A DNA stretch of 64,000 nt. Origin: Ectobius pallidus. Lineage: Eukaryota > Arthropoda > Insecta > Blattodea > Ectobiidae. Made by a program: the position numbers and the translations under genes. The stretch spans positions 167,716,559 through 167,780,558 of the forward strand of contig CAXKWD010000002.1 in NCBI GenBank assembly GCA_964059195.1. The letters are read 5' to 3'. The notes under the pieces are model-generated. The model was not told the origin of the DNA. It searched no databases and saw only the letters and a program-made list of their open reading frames with translations. The first letter of the stretch is position 1. Every line of letters starts with the position of its first letter. This document shows, in pieces, positions 46,863-60,424 of this stretch.

Positions 46863-49434
46863 TGTAATAATAACTTCTAATTAAATTTCATATGCAGCCA
46901 TGCCTCATATACTAGCTCGTTTCTAGTCTCTCATGTGCCTCAAAAGCCCAAGTAGGCCTACAGTATAGTCTAATCTTGGTCTTAGTTTATCATAATAATT
47001 AATAATTATTCCTGTACAGTCCATGACGAGATCGCCACATGACATTCGTGCGCGTAAAATTGTCCCTATAATTAATGTGATTTTACAATAACCATCAGGC
47101 ATTCCGATGTACTGTTCAAAGCACTGTATAAGCAGTAATAATAGGCCTATAATTTTATGTTTATTCCAGATAATTAAACCCGTTACACTGCCTGGGAAAA
47201 TAATAATTTTGAGTAAATTTTACCATTTAGGTGAAAATAATGACAACACTGAGCTCTGCACGCAAATAAATTCACTACATGTAAATAATGACACAATACT
47301 GAGGTTCTGAAACGGGAATGATTGATGTGCTGACAACGCTCCAACTTAGCAACGCCACCGCTAGAGTACATTGTATACAGTCCGTACCATGACTGTATAG
47401 AAAGTGCATAAAGCACAACTTATGACCTTAAGCAAAATTAAAAATTAAATTTTGACCGAAACGACTGCGCTATCAGGATGAAATTTGAGATAGACACTTC
47501 CACGATCATGGGGAAGGTATGGTGAAGATTCCAGACTTCTAGTTCAAAGGGTCTCGGAGGAATGATCGAGCATATACACATCTCAGGGTATAGTATAAGA
47601 TATATATATATATATATATATATGCGATCTAAAAATATGTCACTACATTATTTGGAATAATATTTTTCAGCTGCTGTAGACCATTTCTTAAACATAAGTA
47701 ATTAGGTATTTTGAGAGACGGTTGAAATATTTCTAGACTAGTAAACCCGTGCAAACTTTCGCATTTTGACCCTTTATTTGGTACCGATGATAGTAATTAA
47801 TCTATACAGTCAGATATGAAATGCATTAGACATAAAAATACAGACATTAATTCAAAAAAGTTTACAAACCCTCTTTATCATAGGCCTATGTTTTTTTACA
47901 GTTCCAAAGATTCCTTATCTGCGCTAAAAGTTAGTAACATATATATCAAAGAGGTATCGATCGAAACTTGACTGAAAGTATCGATGGACAAACCTAAACG
48001 TTAATATCGTTACAACTATCATTATTTTGTTTCAGTTGTTATGAGTCGAACTTGGTATATCAAAATCGGACGTTTGAGCTTTATGGAATTTTAAAAATAA
48101 AAAAAATTAAAAATAAATAAATTTAAAAAAAACACACACACAATATGAAAATTCTTCCAACCGGAGTAAAATGCGACAAGCCTAATATGGCATTTATTAA
48201 GATATGAGTATGTTTATGAAACAAGCATCGCGAGTTACATTATTTTCATACGAATACCAATATAGGCAAGTTGTATGAGACTGTTTTAGTTCAATCATAA
48301 TTAGTCTAAATATTTAAATTTTGAGATTTTAGATTCACTCGAACAGACGGTCACTCTTCAGCGCGTCATGACCTTCGCATCAACTGGTAGTAGTTCTTGT
48401 CTTCTATGACAGATAACAGCTCATGTCGTCAGTAAAATAGAAAGTTCCTTTTCCCCATTTTCATGAAACCAACGGATTTTTATACAACAAAATTAATTCG
48501 TTTTAATATATTAAAATTAACACGAACAGAATTGATCTTATTTCAAATACAGGCTACTTATTACGCAGATTTCAGCTGCTACCCTCAGGATCTCAAGATC
48601 GTTCCGTATTCGAAATTAATCGATACCACGTCGATGTCGAAATGATAACAGTGTCAAAATGAGTGAATATGATACCCTTACGTCACACGTAATAACCGTA
48701 AGTTACATTATGGTCGACCAAAAAGTATTTCGATTGACAGTTTTCGCTTTAATAAAAGAATAATGATGTATAATTAGTACCGGTAATTAATCTATCGTCT
48801 TGTTCACGTGTTAGAATGACTACCTGTTCAAGGCATAACTCTTTTGTGTTTATATAACGTTTCTAAAGAGTAGTTACAAAGGGCAGTCTTGTACAGACTC
48901 AGGCTTTAAAAGTCTTGCCTCACGATCGATACGCCTTTGCGTTAAGTGGAGACATCTGAATATGCACTCCAGAAATATCAGAACGTAAAGCAAGAAAATC
49001 GCGTTGTCTATGGTTAGTTTAGAAAAGCTATGTGGGTGTATCACATGAGGTTTAGTTTAAGCAATCTAATCGAATAGCAACTGAACCTTGGTGTTTATTT
49101 TAAGATTCGAAGTGACCATACCATTTCATACAAATAAAAATAGCTTATCCATGATTTTGGGCCGGAAGGTAACATAATGCGCTGAGAATCGTAGTATATT
49201 CTATTAAATTAAATCAGGACTTAAATCAGATCGTTATTCACGACATATCACTTCCGTTCAAATACTTAATTAAATAATTAAGTCCTGTACCATAGCTCAG
49301 AACTCTACTTCTCACCATAGAGTTCAATCCCCGGTCGAATCATGTGGTTTTTCAAAGGTACGCCAGGGCAGGATATCTCTTAGTCGCCTGGTATCCTCCC
49401 GGACATCATTATTCCATCATACCCTAAAGGTATG
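46863..49434. other. AT-rich intergenic DNA, no gene seen
   Basis: Includes (TA)n at 47600-47623. Near 49290-49345 GTTCAATCCCCGGTCG resembles a tRNA B box, but the partner box is poor. Confidence 0.5.
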
Positions 49435-50048
49435 TCAGCATACTATCATTGTTCCATTTCTCACCCTTGAGTTAATGCCATTATTCCATCATTGTTCAAT
49501 TTCTCTTCCTAGAGGTAATGTCATTATTCCACCAATGTCCCATTTCTCACCCTACAGGTAATGTCATTATTACATCACTGTTCCATTTCTCACCCTAGAA
49601 GTAAAGACATTCCAACGTAATTCCATTTCTCACCCTAAAGGTAATGTCATTATTCCATCATTGTCAAATTTCTCACCCTAGAGGTAAGGTCATTATTCCA
49701 TCATTGTTCCATTTCTCATCATAGAGTTAATGTCATTATTACATCATGGTTCCAAACTTCACCCTAGAGGCAATGTCATTATTCCATCATTGTTTTATTT
49801 CTTGCCCTAGATGCAATGGCATTATTCTAATCATTGTTATATTTCTCATCCTAGATGTAATTTCATTATTCCATCCTAGAGGTAATGGCATTATTCCATC
49901 ATATTGCATTTGTCACATTAGAAATAATGACATTATTCCATCATTGTTCCGTTTCTCACCCTAGAAGCGATGGCAGTATTTCATCATTGTTCCATTTCTC
50001 ACCTAGAGGTAATGTCATTATTCCATCATGTCCCATTTCTCACCCTAC
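49435..50048. repeat. Minisatellite, ~45-bp unit, about 13 degenerate copies
   Basis: The consensus phrases TTCCATTTCTCACCCTAG, AGGTAATGTCATTATT and CCATCATTG recur every ~45 bp with substitutions and small indels. The array ends exactly where the mariner relic begins. Confidence 0.92.
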
Positions 50049-50636
50049 AGATGCAGGGTGTTTCCATTCCATGCTTTGGCTTCGATTACAGGCTCAAAGT
50101 GGACCCACGTTTCGTCTACAATGACTATTCGTTTCAAAAAAGCTTCACCTTCGTTAGCATGGCGGTTCAATAAGCGTTGGCAGATGGACACACGATTATG
50201 CTTGTGCTGTTCCGTGAGCTGTTCTGGGATCCACCTTGCACAGACTTTATGAAAGCCAAAGCTTGTTATGAATAATATCATATGAAGAACCATGCCTAAT
50301 TTACATATGGTTTGCCACTTCCTCGACGCCAGGGCAGGGCGCTTCCTCGACAGTCATTCTTCGGCTTGTCTGAATCATGATACGCACTTGCTCAATGTTC
50401 GCGTCACCAATGGATGTGGATGGGCATCCAGTTCTTTCATTCGTCCTTCACACTTGTCCGACCATTTTTGAACTTTTCAGTCCATTCGTACACGCTTCGC
50501 TGTGGTAAAACATTGCCCCCATATTGTGCGGAAAGTCATCTATGGATTTCGGCTTCTGGTACACCTCCAGACGACAAAAAACGGATCACTGCACGCTGTT
50601 CTTCTTTTGTTCAAACGCTGAGCGGTGTAGCCATGT
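50045..50636 (-). pseudogene. Mariner transposase, degenerate and 3'-truncated
   Basis: On the minus strand the relic starts with an ATG at 50634-50636 followed by an early TGA. Pieces match a mariner N-terminus (EEQRAVIRFL, GVPEAEIHR, VLPQRSVYEW, NGRTSVKDE), then, from 50293 to 50045, a clean frame with FHKVCARWIPEQLTEQHK and IVIVDETWVHFEP. The last holds the first catalytic Asp of the mariner DDD triad, with Val where Gly is usual before it. The remaining two catalytic residues are lost at the junction with the minisatellite. Confidence 0.88.
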
Positions 50637-51520
50637 TTAATGTGAAACAGCGCAACACACAGTAGAGTCATCTCATAACGGTCAAACATTCCACAAGCGG
50701 AGATAAATGAACAACATGACGATGTGCGCGAGAAGAAAAGCGGTACAGCCAACCTACAAAAGATTAAACAAAAAGTGTGGATACTTAATTGGCTTCATAT
50801 TTCGTAGTACTTTATATTTGGTAACCTGTTATTACTTTAAAAAAAAAGTGGAAGGTGAATTTTTCTTTTTAAAACAGTCCACTCCATCATGTACAATTCA
50901 CCTGTAGATCGAAATTAACTTGTTTTATTTTAAGGGCAGTGCACTGGTAGTTTGTCTATCGAAATATTCCACATTATTTTGAGAATATCTGAGGAAAGAT
51001 AAGCGGTATAATTTTTTTATCATAAAGAAAATTATTATTTGTTTCTGGATATAAAAATACTATTACTGAATATATTAAAAGCTCAAGAATTAACCATATA
51101 AGTATTCTATTCAAAAAATAATGACTGAATTGCAGGTATTGGGTCCGATATTGTAGTAGGCCTATATGTTCGATTCCAAAAACTAAAACCAATATTTCCT
51201 GCATACATGGTCAAAATCTTATGTAAAACGCTCATATGATTTTCTCTGCCCTTCATATTCCAATATAAAGTAAGCGGCTGAATTAAGTAAATACGCATTC
51301 TGATGTCTAAATCTTGTTCAATGCCGTATAATTAGCGAAACAAGACTTAATATCTAAATTCGTGCATGGGATGAGTGAATAGCTTGCAACTACCCATCAA
51401 ATAATTTATTGGAAATATTTTTCAATGTATTGACAAAATCATTAGATCCTTTTTGCGAGAAAAACACAAAAAAGGCATTTTCATCATGTAAAGAGGAAAT
51501 AAAAGAAAGAGAAAGTCACT
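50637..51520. other. AT-rich intergenic DNA, no gene seen
   Basis: Short frames only. The 5' end of the mariner element may lie just inside the left margin, but no terminal repeat was identified. Confidence 0.5.
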
Positions 51521-51533
51521 TTCCAGGAAACTA

Positions 51534-51855
51534 AACTAAACTAAACTCCGTGGCGCGACATCCCCGGAGAGACAAGGCCTACCACCCGACCGCTGCGTCA
51601 TCTACCTTTTGGCAGATGGCAGGTTTGGGGGGGGGGCATGTGGTCAGCATGACGACACCCACGGCCGTTAATAGTGGTTTCCATGACCGGAGCCGCTACT
51701 TCTCTATCAAGTAGCTCCTCATTTTGAATCACGAGGCTGAGTATACCCCTACCAGACCTCCCTACCGCTGAAAAATCCGAGCAGGTACCGGGGATCGAAC
51801 CCGGGCCGACGGATCTGTAGTCAGCGACGCTAACCACAAGGCCACGCCGACGGTC
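51534..51855 (-). repeat. tRNA-derived SINE, family 2, with 13-bp target duplication
   Basis: On the minus strand: GTGGCCTTGTGGTTAGCGTC (A-box region), GGGTTCGATCCCCGG (B box), a body of about 240 bp, and a 3' tail of AGTTT repeats. TTCCAGGAAACTA flanks it at 51521-51533 and 51856-51868. A pure G-run lies near 51629-51638. Confidence 0.95.
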
Positions 51856-51868
51856 TTCCAGGAAACTA

Positions 51869-52237
51869 CTTAACTTGGATGTAATATTTAGCTTACATGC
51901 GATTTTTTGTTATTGAGCTAAGCTGTTCACAGATAGACAGGCAAAAGATGTGTTCTGAAAATTGTATTTTTGGATTCAGGACACCTGAAAACGTGAATTA
52001 AAGCACTCGCAAAAGTTTTTAGCATGGAGTTATGGAAAACGTCAGCCAACCACATGGCTTGGTACTATCTCAAATTGCAAAATACTAAACTTTATAACAG
52101 TGTCTGCTCTTCTGATGGGCTACTAACCATAAACATTTAACTTCAGCGTGTCCTTTAGTGCTGAAAACTCGACTTCCAATTTCAAGGTCGAATACAATAC
52201 CCACTTCCTCTAGCTAACCTATAGTACTGTACTGTAC
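51869..52237. other. Intergenic DNA, no gene seen
   Basis: Nothing recognisable. Confidence 0.5.
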
Positions 52238-52475
52238 GGTACGGGTAGAGGAGTTAAAAAGATTATTTAATCCCATTTTATCCTTTTCTGCTAATACTAA
52301 TATCAATTCTTTTATTAGAATAGTATTCATCCATCTCCTTCAGACTTAGGCTATTCGGTACGGGTAGAGGAGTTAAAAAGATTATTTAATCCCATTTTAT
52401 CCTTTTCGGCTAATACTAATATCAATTCTTTTATTAGAATAGTATTCATCCATCTCCTTCAGACTTAGGCTATTC
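52238..52475. repeat. Near-perfect 119-bp tandem duplication
   Basis: Two units (52238-52356 and 52357-52475) begin GGTACGGGTAGAGGAG and end TTAGGCTATTC. I see one difference (TTTTCTGC versus TTTTCGGC). Confidence 0.95.
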
Positions 52476-55289
52476 TGAATTTATGCGCCAAATTGTGAAG
52501 TTGAACAGAACTCTTTAAATTTAGTCACCAGGTTTATTTTAGGAACACCAAACAGAGAGAATACTTGAGATGATTACGAAGCAAAACTTGAAGCTGGCCT
52601 CCACTATACTGACGTGAGTGGGGAATGCAACGAAATTCCATAATGACACCGCGTTTCACTGGCATAGATCCGTTCATTCAGCCTCACTTCAGCATACCAA
52701 TCCTATCAATTTCTATGTTATTTCCAAACATGGGACCTTCCATTTTTCACACATTTTTAAGAATTTTTTTTTAAAATTACAATTCACTTATATTTTTGTC
52801 CAATATTAAGTGTGTTTACTGTTTAAAGAAGTGTTTATACAAAATTAGTGTATTATAAGTTTAAACAGTTTTAGGGTTATGATTAGACACGGGACAGTAA
52901 GAAAATTTTGCCAAAATATTAAATTTATTTAGACTAAAAATGAAATTATGAAATTATGACTTTACCGGCGTAAACTAAGTAACTTTACCGCGGTATTCTG
53001 AATACCGAGGTTGGTGCACTCGGCCATCAAACTACAACTTAAGAAATAATAATCCTAAGTCTAAAGAATTTTATTCCCTCAGGTACGTTTCTAATAAATA
53101 GAGATCGGATGTTAGGCATAATGCTACATTTTTCTTACACATAGGCTATGTCTTTAAAATGTAATCTAAGTAGTTTATTTCTATATTGTATTAGTATTAA
53201 CATTAGACCTATAACTTTGCCTAGTTTACCTATTTACGCGTATAATGCCTAATAATACCTGTTATCTGGGTTAGAAAACCCCTTCTCCTCCTTTAGCTTT
53301 CCATCGCCTTTCTTTTTTATTCGACAGCAAAAATGTGAATCCATTGTATCCATCTACGAAGAGGGTATTTTTTGAGGTGGTGTCACAATGATTATATTTA
53401 TATCTTTATTTTTATGTGCCATGTGTGTTTTCAGAAATGTTGCTATAATTAATCAAACAGTGTTAGGAAGTTGGTTATAAAATATAGAATGGCCTTCCTT
53501 CGCTTACATATTTCATAGGCTTACATTAAAGTGCAATATTATCGTGTTTATCGTATTTATTTTGAAAGACCCGAGATTAAGTGCCTTTTTGCCTGTTTAT
53601 TTGAAGTTTTAATCCCTAATAACATAGTAATGCCTATTTGGAATGATTGTAAAGAACTAGACTTAAGGGGAAAATAAAAGGAAAGTAAATTTTTTAAAAT
53701 ATTTTTGGCTATTTTTCATTGATTTGTCTTTTAAACCCATGGATCAAGGGCAAAGATGCGATGAAGAGGTAGTTTTGGTATTATACACACAGTTTTAAAA
53801 CGACATAACGCCTGGTATTGCTAGTCGCTTTAATGCTTGTAAAGCCTACGTTCTACATTTTCTATACAATTCCAGGGTAAATGTGTCCCACATGTAAATG
53901 AAAAATATCTGCAATTAAATTTATTGATCATTCCTAAGCAAGGTTTCCGCCCTACACCATCTCTTCCGTACTGATCCCTCTTTTACTACTTTCTGCTAAA
54001 AAGCAGGGAGGTTCAGAAATGTTAGAATGCCCTATGTTTCAGACAGTCTAGTCTAGCGCAGAAGACTATAGTAATGCAAATTAGAAATGAAAAGAAGTGA
54101 GTTTAGAAACTGTGGCTTTGCTATTGGCATTAGAATTATGCACTCTTAAAAAGTATTTAAAGTAAACTAATATATCAGTAATCATTATTAAAACCAGTAA
54201 ACATTACTAACTTATAACATTTAACACTACAGCCTATTGAAAAATATACATTGTATAAAGCATTATCTAGTATCGTAACAGAAAAGAAGACCTCCCTGTA
54301 AATGAAGTAACATATATATATATATTTGAATACTACCTTTGGTAGCCTAATCCTAGTTTGCAACATCAAGTATTCAGATATTATAAAAACTTTGTTAACG
54401 CAATCAAGAATACACACCAATACATAGGCCTATTGCTATATAATATACACGGTAGTTTATAAAACCTGCATGTTGCAGCAATTTTGTCATTAACATTAAT
54501 GCTACTAGCAATGAGTACGGTATTTTACCCCAGTTTTACAACACTGGATATGAGTTTGTCTTACATCCCTATTGTTACACCTGAGCAAAGAGCGATCGAA
54601 GGTTGCTCGAATCAGTTAAAGCGGAAGGAAACAAGACCACGGCTTTCTGTATTTTTTCATGTTTACTGTGCTCTATTAGTCGGACTAATTGGATATATTG
54701 CTCCAACTCTTTCCATTCCAATGACTGGAAAGTGGGACTGTTATATAGAATATCTCATTACAGTAACAACACTTATAATATGCATTTTTCAAAACCAAAG
54801 GAGACTTACATTAAGGTTCGTATTTGTCTGACATTTCATTTCAATTGGATGCTGTAATTTACCTAGGAAGTGCTATGTTCTAGAAGGGATTTCGCCTCTA
54901 TTCCAATAGTCCAACCGAAATCCAAAGCTTTGAACACCAATGCGTTACAGACTATTTCAGATCAAATTAAAATTACTCTCCAACCGTATGTTGTACGCTG
55001 TCGTGAGGGATGATGTTTAACATAGCGATTCTCCATTATCATTTCCGTCCTTATAATTCTTCATTCCTTGCTTCTTTCACCTCTTTTCTTCCTTTTCCCT
55101 CCTCCTCCAACTCCTTTTTTCACTATCCTTGATCTATACCTTCACCTTACCCTTCTCTCGTTCTTCCTCTTCACATCCCTCTTTTCTATAACATAATTAA
55201 TTTTTCTTCTGCTTTGCTTTTCCTAATTTTCTTCTATATTCATTCATTCCCTTCCGCTTTTCACCCTCTTCTCTCATTCTGCCATAGGT
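52476..55289. other. AT-rich intergenic DNA, no gene seen
   Basis: A frame of 115 codons at 54484-54831 has hydrophobic stretches but no recognisable family, so I do not call it a gene. Confidence 0.5.
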
Positions 55290-55450
55290 AGCGTTAGAAG
55301 ATAATGATATTGACGATGGATGGTGGAATTGTGGAATTGTTAGTGATGAGTCGATGACGATGGTGATGCTAATGATGAAGGTAGTGGATGATGGTATTGT
55401 TGGTGACTAGTAATGATGATGAGGACGAAGACGATAACGATGACTATGAG
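55290..55450. repeat. Degenerate (GATGAT)n-type low-complexity tract
   Basis: Interspersed GATGATG, GTGATG and GACGATG units. Confidence 0.75.
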
Positions 55451-55777
55451 TGTTTATTCAAGTAAGGAAGAAGATGGGAAGGAGAAAATGAAGAAGAAAT
55501 TGATAAAAAGTTAACAATAAAGTGAAGCTAAATTAAATTTAGTAACTCTGTATCTGAACTGAATATGGACAGTGTCCTTCTATTCGCCGGATCCGGGCTT
55601 TATTTCTGTCCACACAGAGAACAATCAATACAGAAGCACGATGAAAACTTCGTCTGTTTAATTCACAGGAATATATTGAACACTTTCACTTTAGGTGTAG
55701 CCTACCGGTACTGTACTTGCTGCTGGATAAAGAAAACAAGAGAAAGGAATATAAAAAGAAAGAAAAGACGAATGATA

Positions 55778-55779
<2 letters not shown>

Positions 55780-55827
<48 letters not shown>

Positions 55828-55828
55828 A

Positions 55829-55881
<53 letters not shown>

Positions 55882-55914
55882 AGAAAGAAAGAAAGAAAGA
55901 AAGAAAGAACGAAA
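55780..55914. repeat. (GAAA)n microsatellite
   Basis: About 33 AAAG units with two one-unit interruptions (GAAGAAG). Long Lys/Glu or Phe/Leu/Ser frames across it are artefacts. Confidence 0.97.
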
Positions 55915-58668
55915 GCTATACCAAATAAGAAAACATATAACAAAGGAGAACAAAACAACAAAAGTAAATAGCCTATGATAAGAATTTAAAAATAGTTAAT
56001 AAGCAAGATAAATACGATAATAAGAAAAAACCTGAGACTTAGGAGAAGAAAGACAATAGAAATTTTAAAATATGTAATAAGCAAAATACATTATTAGGAT
56101 AATACGGAAAAGCCTGAAATTTAGGAGAGAAAAGATAATAAGAATAATGTAGAAGTCCGTGCAGCGTGCAAAATTATGTTATTTATTCACTCTCAGTACC
56201 AACGCAATTTAAGAGCATGTAAAATACAAAGCAATGATTCCAACACAAGGGAATCTAAGCAAATCTATAATCTTGCCAATGTGTTACATTATTAAGAACT
56301 ATTACTTTTAGACCTATTATTTATGAAGTGTGTAAAACGTTGGAACTACTCATACTGAACATAGGAGTCAGCATACGTAATAAGATTTTTTACAGTGGCC
56401 ATTTTAATGGCTTGCGATACCAACCGGATTATGTGATGTAACCAAACTGTTGGTCAGTGGTCTACGAATTTCGAGATCACTTCCAGTACCGGTACTTTAA
56501 AGATTTTTACGAGAAAAAGTATCTTGGTATTTTTCAGTTATAATGACTTCCAGTGAAAATCAGGATTAAGCTATGTTCCCTGTCAACATTTCTTTGTTTT
56601 TCATTTTTAAAAATTGTTCAAGCAGAAGGCATAGTAATCTTTCTACAAAGTCTACATAAGCCAGATCAATGTTGTCTATGCGAGAAATGAATCGTATTAG
56701 CCCTGCAAGAGAGATTATAATTAGATGCTGCAAGACTTGTTGCCCAGCGATTTAACGAGACATCGATAGGCACGTAAGACGTCAGTAAGATGACGCCGAG
56801 AGGCATGTGCAGATTTTAACTGCTTATTCCTTCGATACAAACGAACAAAAGAAATCCTATATATTATTTTCTCCCAATTGAGTGCTTTTCCTCAGAAAAA
56901 ATAAACTGTCCCTAAATTTAAACAGCAGTTTATTCCATAAATATATTCCTTAGGCCTACTGTTCTATTTTTTCTCCACAGAGGAAAAAAGAAGGAATACA
57001 TTCTCTTTTCGCTGCTTTTTTCAGTAAGTTGGCAGTTTTCGTGCAAATTAAAGATTGTGGACCACAAAATCCGCGACGTCGCAGCATGAGAGCCTTTAAA
57101 TAATAAAATAAAAAATAAAAAAAAACAAAAAAATAATAAAAAAAAAAAACTTCGGAAATAATTAGGGTAAAGCTGAATTTTACACCATTGATAGACTAAT
57201 ACCAGAGGAACAGTTATTAAAAAGTCCCCAAAAATCCCCCTGGATCTTATTCCCCCGGCCCTCTCAAAGTTCAAGATCTTATTACTTATTACTGATCAGC
57301 CATTATCTCTGTTGTTAATGGTCGGATCAATTTCACCCTCTTTTGTTTGTTATTAAATGGGCTACTACGTTAGTTCTCTTCATATTTATGATAAACCTTT
57401 TTGTTTCCATAAATTTAATAACATATGTGGAACAAATAGGGTTAACTTCGACACTTTTGATTTTTGCGATATATTTTTCTTATGTAAAATTCTTCCTGTA
57501 GAAGTTATAGCCTACATTCCTAAGAATCTACTGATATACATTTTTATTTATTTATGTGTGATGCTAACGCTAGGAGGGGGAAGAAAGCAAGAAGGTGCGG
57601 CCAACCAGTCGTCGCGAGGAGTGACGTACTATACTAATACTTGAATATTTTATCCTGTAATTTGTGAATGAAATAGATGTATTGGGATTACATGTAGGCC
57701 CACTACAAGACGTAAAATATATTAATGCGATTATGGGCACTAGATCTATATCTTTAAATTGGGTTTTCCGAGGAAATAACAAAGACATAAAACAATAAAA
57801 TGATTTTTTTAAATACAATTTCTTATTCTTATGCATATTTTGGTTCGGGGGAGGGTTTCCTCTAACCTTTTTCAATAAGGACCATTCCATTATCCACCAC
57901 CTATAGACCCGTCCAGGCCCCGTACTGCAACACCGGCAGCTGTTTAAAAACACTGTATCACTGTATCCCTTTTATCATCCAGCTCTTTTTTGTATTTATT
58001 TTATTTGAATTTGTTGTTTCTATCAAACATTCAATATGATATACACAATATCTGTACCCACAGTAATCGCCACATCATTTTTTGCAATCTCAAGTTTTAC
58101 TGATGTAATACGTCTTCTGGTGCAAATGGATTGGATGTTCTTTATTATTTTGAAACCTCCAACGTGTTTATAGTTTCAATTTTCCATCTCCACCCTGTGG
58201 CGGGGAGTTTGTTTCCTTACCACCTCTTAATTTTACTGTAAGTGTCCCTTGCGCTCTTCTAAGGTGGGCGGTAGTTTTGCCGGTCAAGGTTAGATCTTAG
58301 CGTACTTTTCTTTGTCAAAGCCACATATCTCTAATATCGGGCTTAATTTAACGTAGAATGTTTTTTTTCAACACACGTAAATACAGCACAAATTTCTCTC
58401 CTGCAGCCTACAATTTTTCTTACGATGTCGTAGCATCCAGAAATATCCCGGCCCAGCTGTGAGGCTCTCGTGACTTAACATTTCCATTGCTTTTGTTTCT
58501 CCTACACCCTAAAAAGAAGATGTGGTATCACAGCCGGCCAATGCATAGATAAATAGTAAAATTTTCGTGAACTCTTGTACTTTTAAATTAGCGTTTCTAT
58601 CTTGTATAGTATATGACTGATGAAAAAACAGCACAGCCTTTCTCCTTACGAAAACATAATATTTTAGT
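55915..58668. other. AT-rich intergenic DNA, no gene seen
   Basis: Contains an A-rich tract at 57095-57150. Short frames only. Confidence 0.55.
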
Positions 58669-58676
58669 ATTTCGGG

Positions 58677-60416
58677 TAGGGGTCCCATTTCTTGACAAGA
58701 AAAAACCGGGACACTCGGCGGTGCCCTGTGTTATGCATGGGATTATGTTTTCAGGAAGTAGTCTCTAATACAAAGAAAAATTTACATCAGTATTCCAAAT
58801 AATTTGTAGTAGGGTAAGGGAGGGTAATTGTAAGCAAGGGGTATTTGTAAACAGTTGATACAAAACTTAATTGGTGATATTTCTGTTCTCATGATTGCTG
58901 TCATTGGATTTAGCCATCTTATTTTTAGCAGATATCAGTTTTCCTCACTTTTCTGGGCTGTATATTGTTGAATGTGAAGCTTTTTGTATTGCTATGCGTG
59001 GAAGTTCAGAAAGCGAAGATTTCAGAAGAAAGAAAATTTCCCTTCTCCCTTCATTGCTTGGTAAGTTGGACTCCTATTATTGTTTATTGAGCTTGTTATC
59101 ATTCCCAGATTGTATTAAGTGAAATTACTAAAATTTAAATTATATAAAGTGTCAGTGTCTGTTTGCATTTTCCCCTGAAATAATGGAAAGCAGGGAAATT
59201 GGAAACAGAAATTCATTCCAACATAAACTTGTAAAATAATAAGTAACAGATGATTTATATTGTTCCAGGTATTGGAAAGTGCCAAGGGCATACTGTATGT
59301 TAGGTACAGTACACCACCATTGGTCAAGGTTCTTCCCAGTCCCAAACTTAGTACACACACACACACATATATGTTGGGGTATTGGGCTAATCTCATCCAC
59401 TGAAAAATGCGCCGTCTAGGATTTGAGAACAAAATTACATACATCACCCCAAAAACATACTTCAAATGACAAGCCAGCATTCATTGCTGGAAGTCTTGTT
59501 GAGCTCTTCTGCAAAACTGCAAAATGCCACGAGATAAATTTTCCTTCCTGCTTTGAAAAAAGTAAATTGCCGACTGCAACAACTTTGCTATGGTGAAGTG
59601 TAAACTAATGAAGATGTTTTGTGTCAACTGATGGAAGTCAAAAAGGATAAAAAAGAAAAGGAAAATAGAACAGAGCAATGGCAGTTGAGGACCAGCTGCC
59701 AGCGCTTGATGAACTTGAAAACGTAAAACTTTCAGTGTGAATGAAGAGAATAACCCGGCCCAGACTGAATATTCAGCCCCTACAACACCATTTATTAAAC
59801 TTGGAGCATACCGTATGTATTAGCTGGGTCCTATGTGGAAGAAGAAAAACTATTAACTACATCTATGCAGCCGTGGTACAAGAGTTGGGGACAGGAAGTC
59901 GAGTCTACAGACTGACTGAAGAAGATTTTTCAAGCACAGGAAGATGATATTTTGATGCTGAAGAGTGAGACATTTTGGCAGTTTTGCCAGAAATGTGGGG
60001 AACGAATGAAGTAGGCTATATATTTGAAAATTTAAATGATAGTTTTAATAATTAAATTGAAACACTGGCTTCACATGATATGTTATTAGCACCCAATGCT
60101 ACTATAATAAACAACAACAACAACAATCAGTGCCTCCTAGATGCTGTATTCATGCCACATATAATAGAAATGGGAAAACTTTCAGCTGCTTCGCTCTATT
60201 GAATGTCGGTTTCTCGCTTTTTATTTTTAAAATCTGTAGATTTTTTACTGAAAGATTTCTAATTAAATACAGGAAACAGTAGTAGTGATGATAATGGTAA
60301 TGAAAACCGGGACATTTCCCGTCTCGAAGAGAAATTGTCGGGACACCGGGACAGAAGCGTGAAAAAACTAAAAACCCGGGACTGTCCCGGGAAAACCGGG
60401 ACGTCTGGAACCCCTA
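58677..60416. mobile_element. hAT-type element, 1740 bp, no clear transposase
   Basis: Ends TAGGGGTCCCA and TGGAACCCCTA, followed inward by CCGGGACA-type repeats on both sides. Flanks ATTTCGGG (58669-58676) and GTTTCGGG (60417-60424) form an 8-bp duplication with one mismatch. Frames inside (58895-59122, 59741-59947) show no hAT domain that I recognise, so it is probably a decayed or non-autonomous copy. A (CA)n run lies at 59353-59367. Confidence 0.85.
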
Positions 60417-60424
60417 GTTTCGGG

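Noticed and set aside
49290..49350. Possible tRNA gene or SINE head
   Set aside because: A B-box-like phrase is present but there is no cloverleaf and no good A box.
54484..54831. A 115-codon frame with hydrophobic stretches
   Set aside because: No family recognised and no supporting splice or neighbouring evidence.
55565..55978. Lys/Glu-rich and Phe/Leu/Ser-rich frames
   Set aside because: They translate the (GAAA)n microsatellite.
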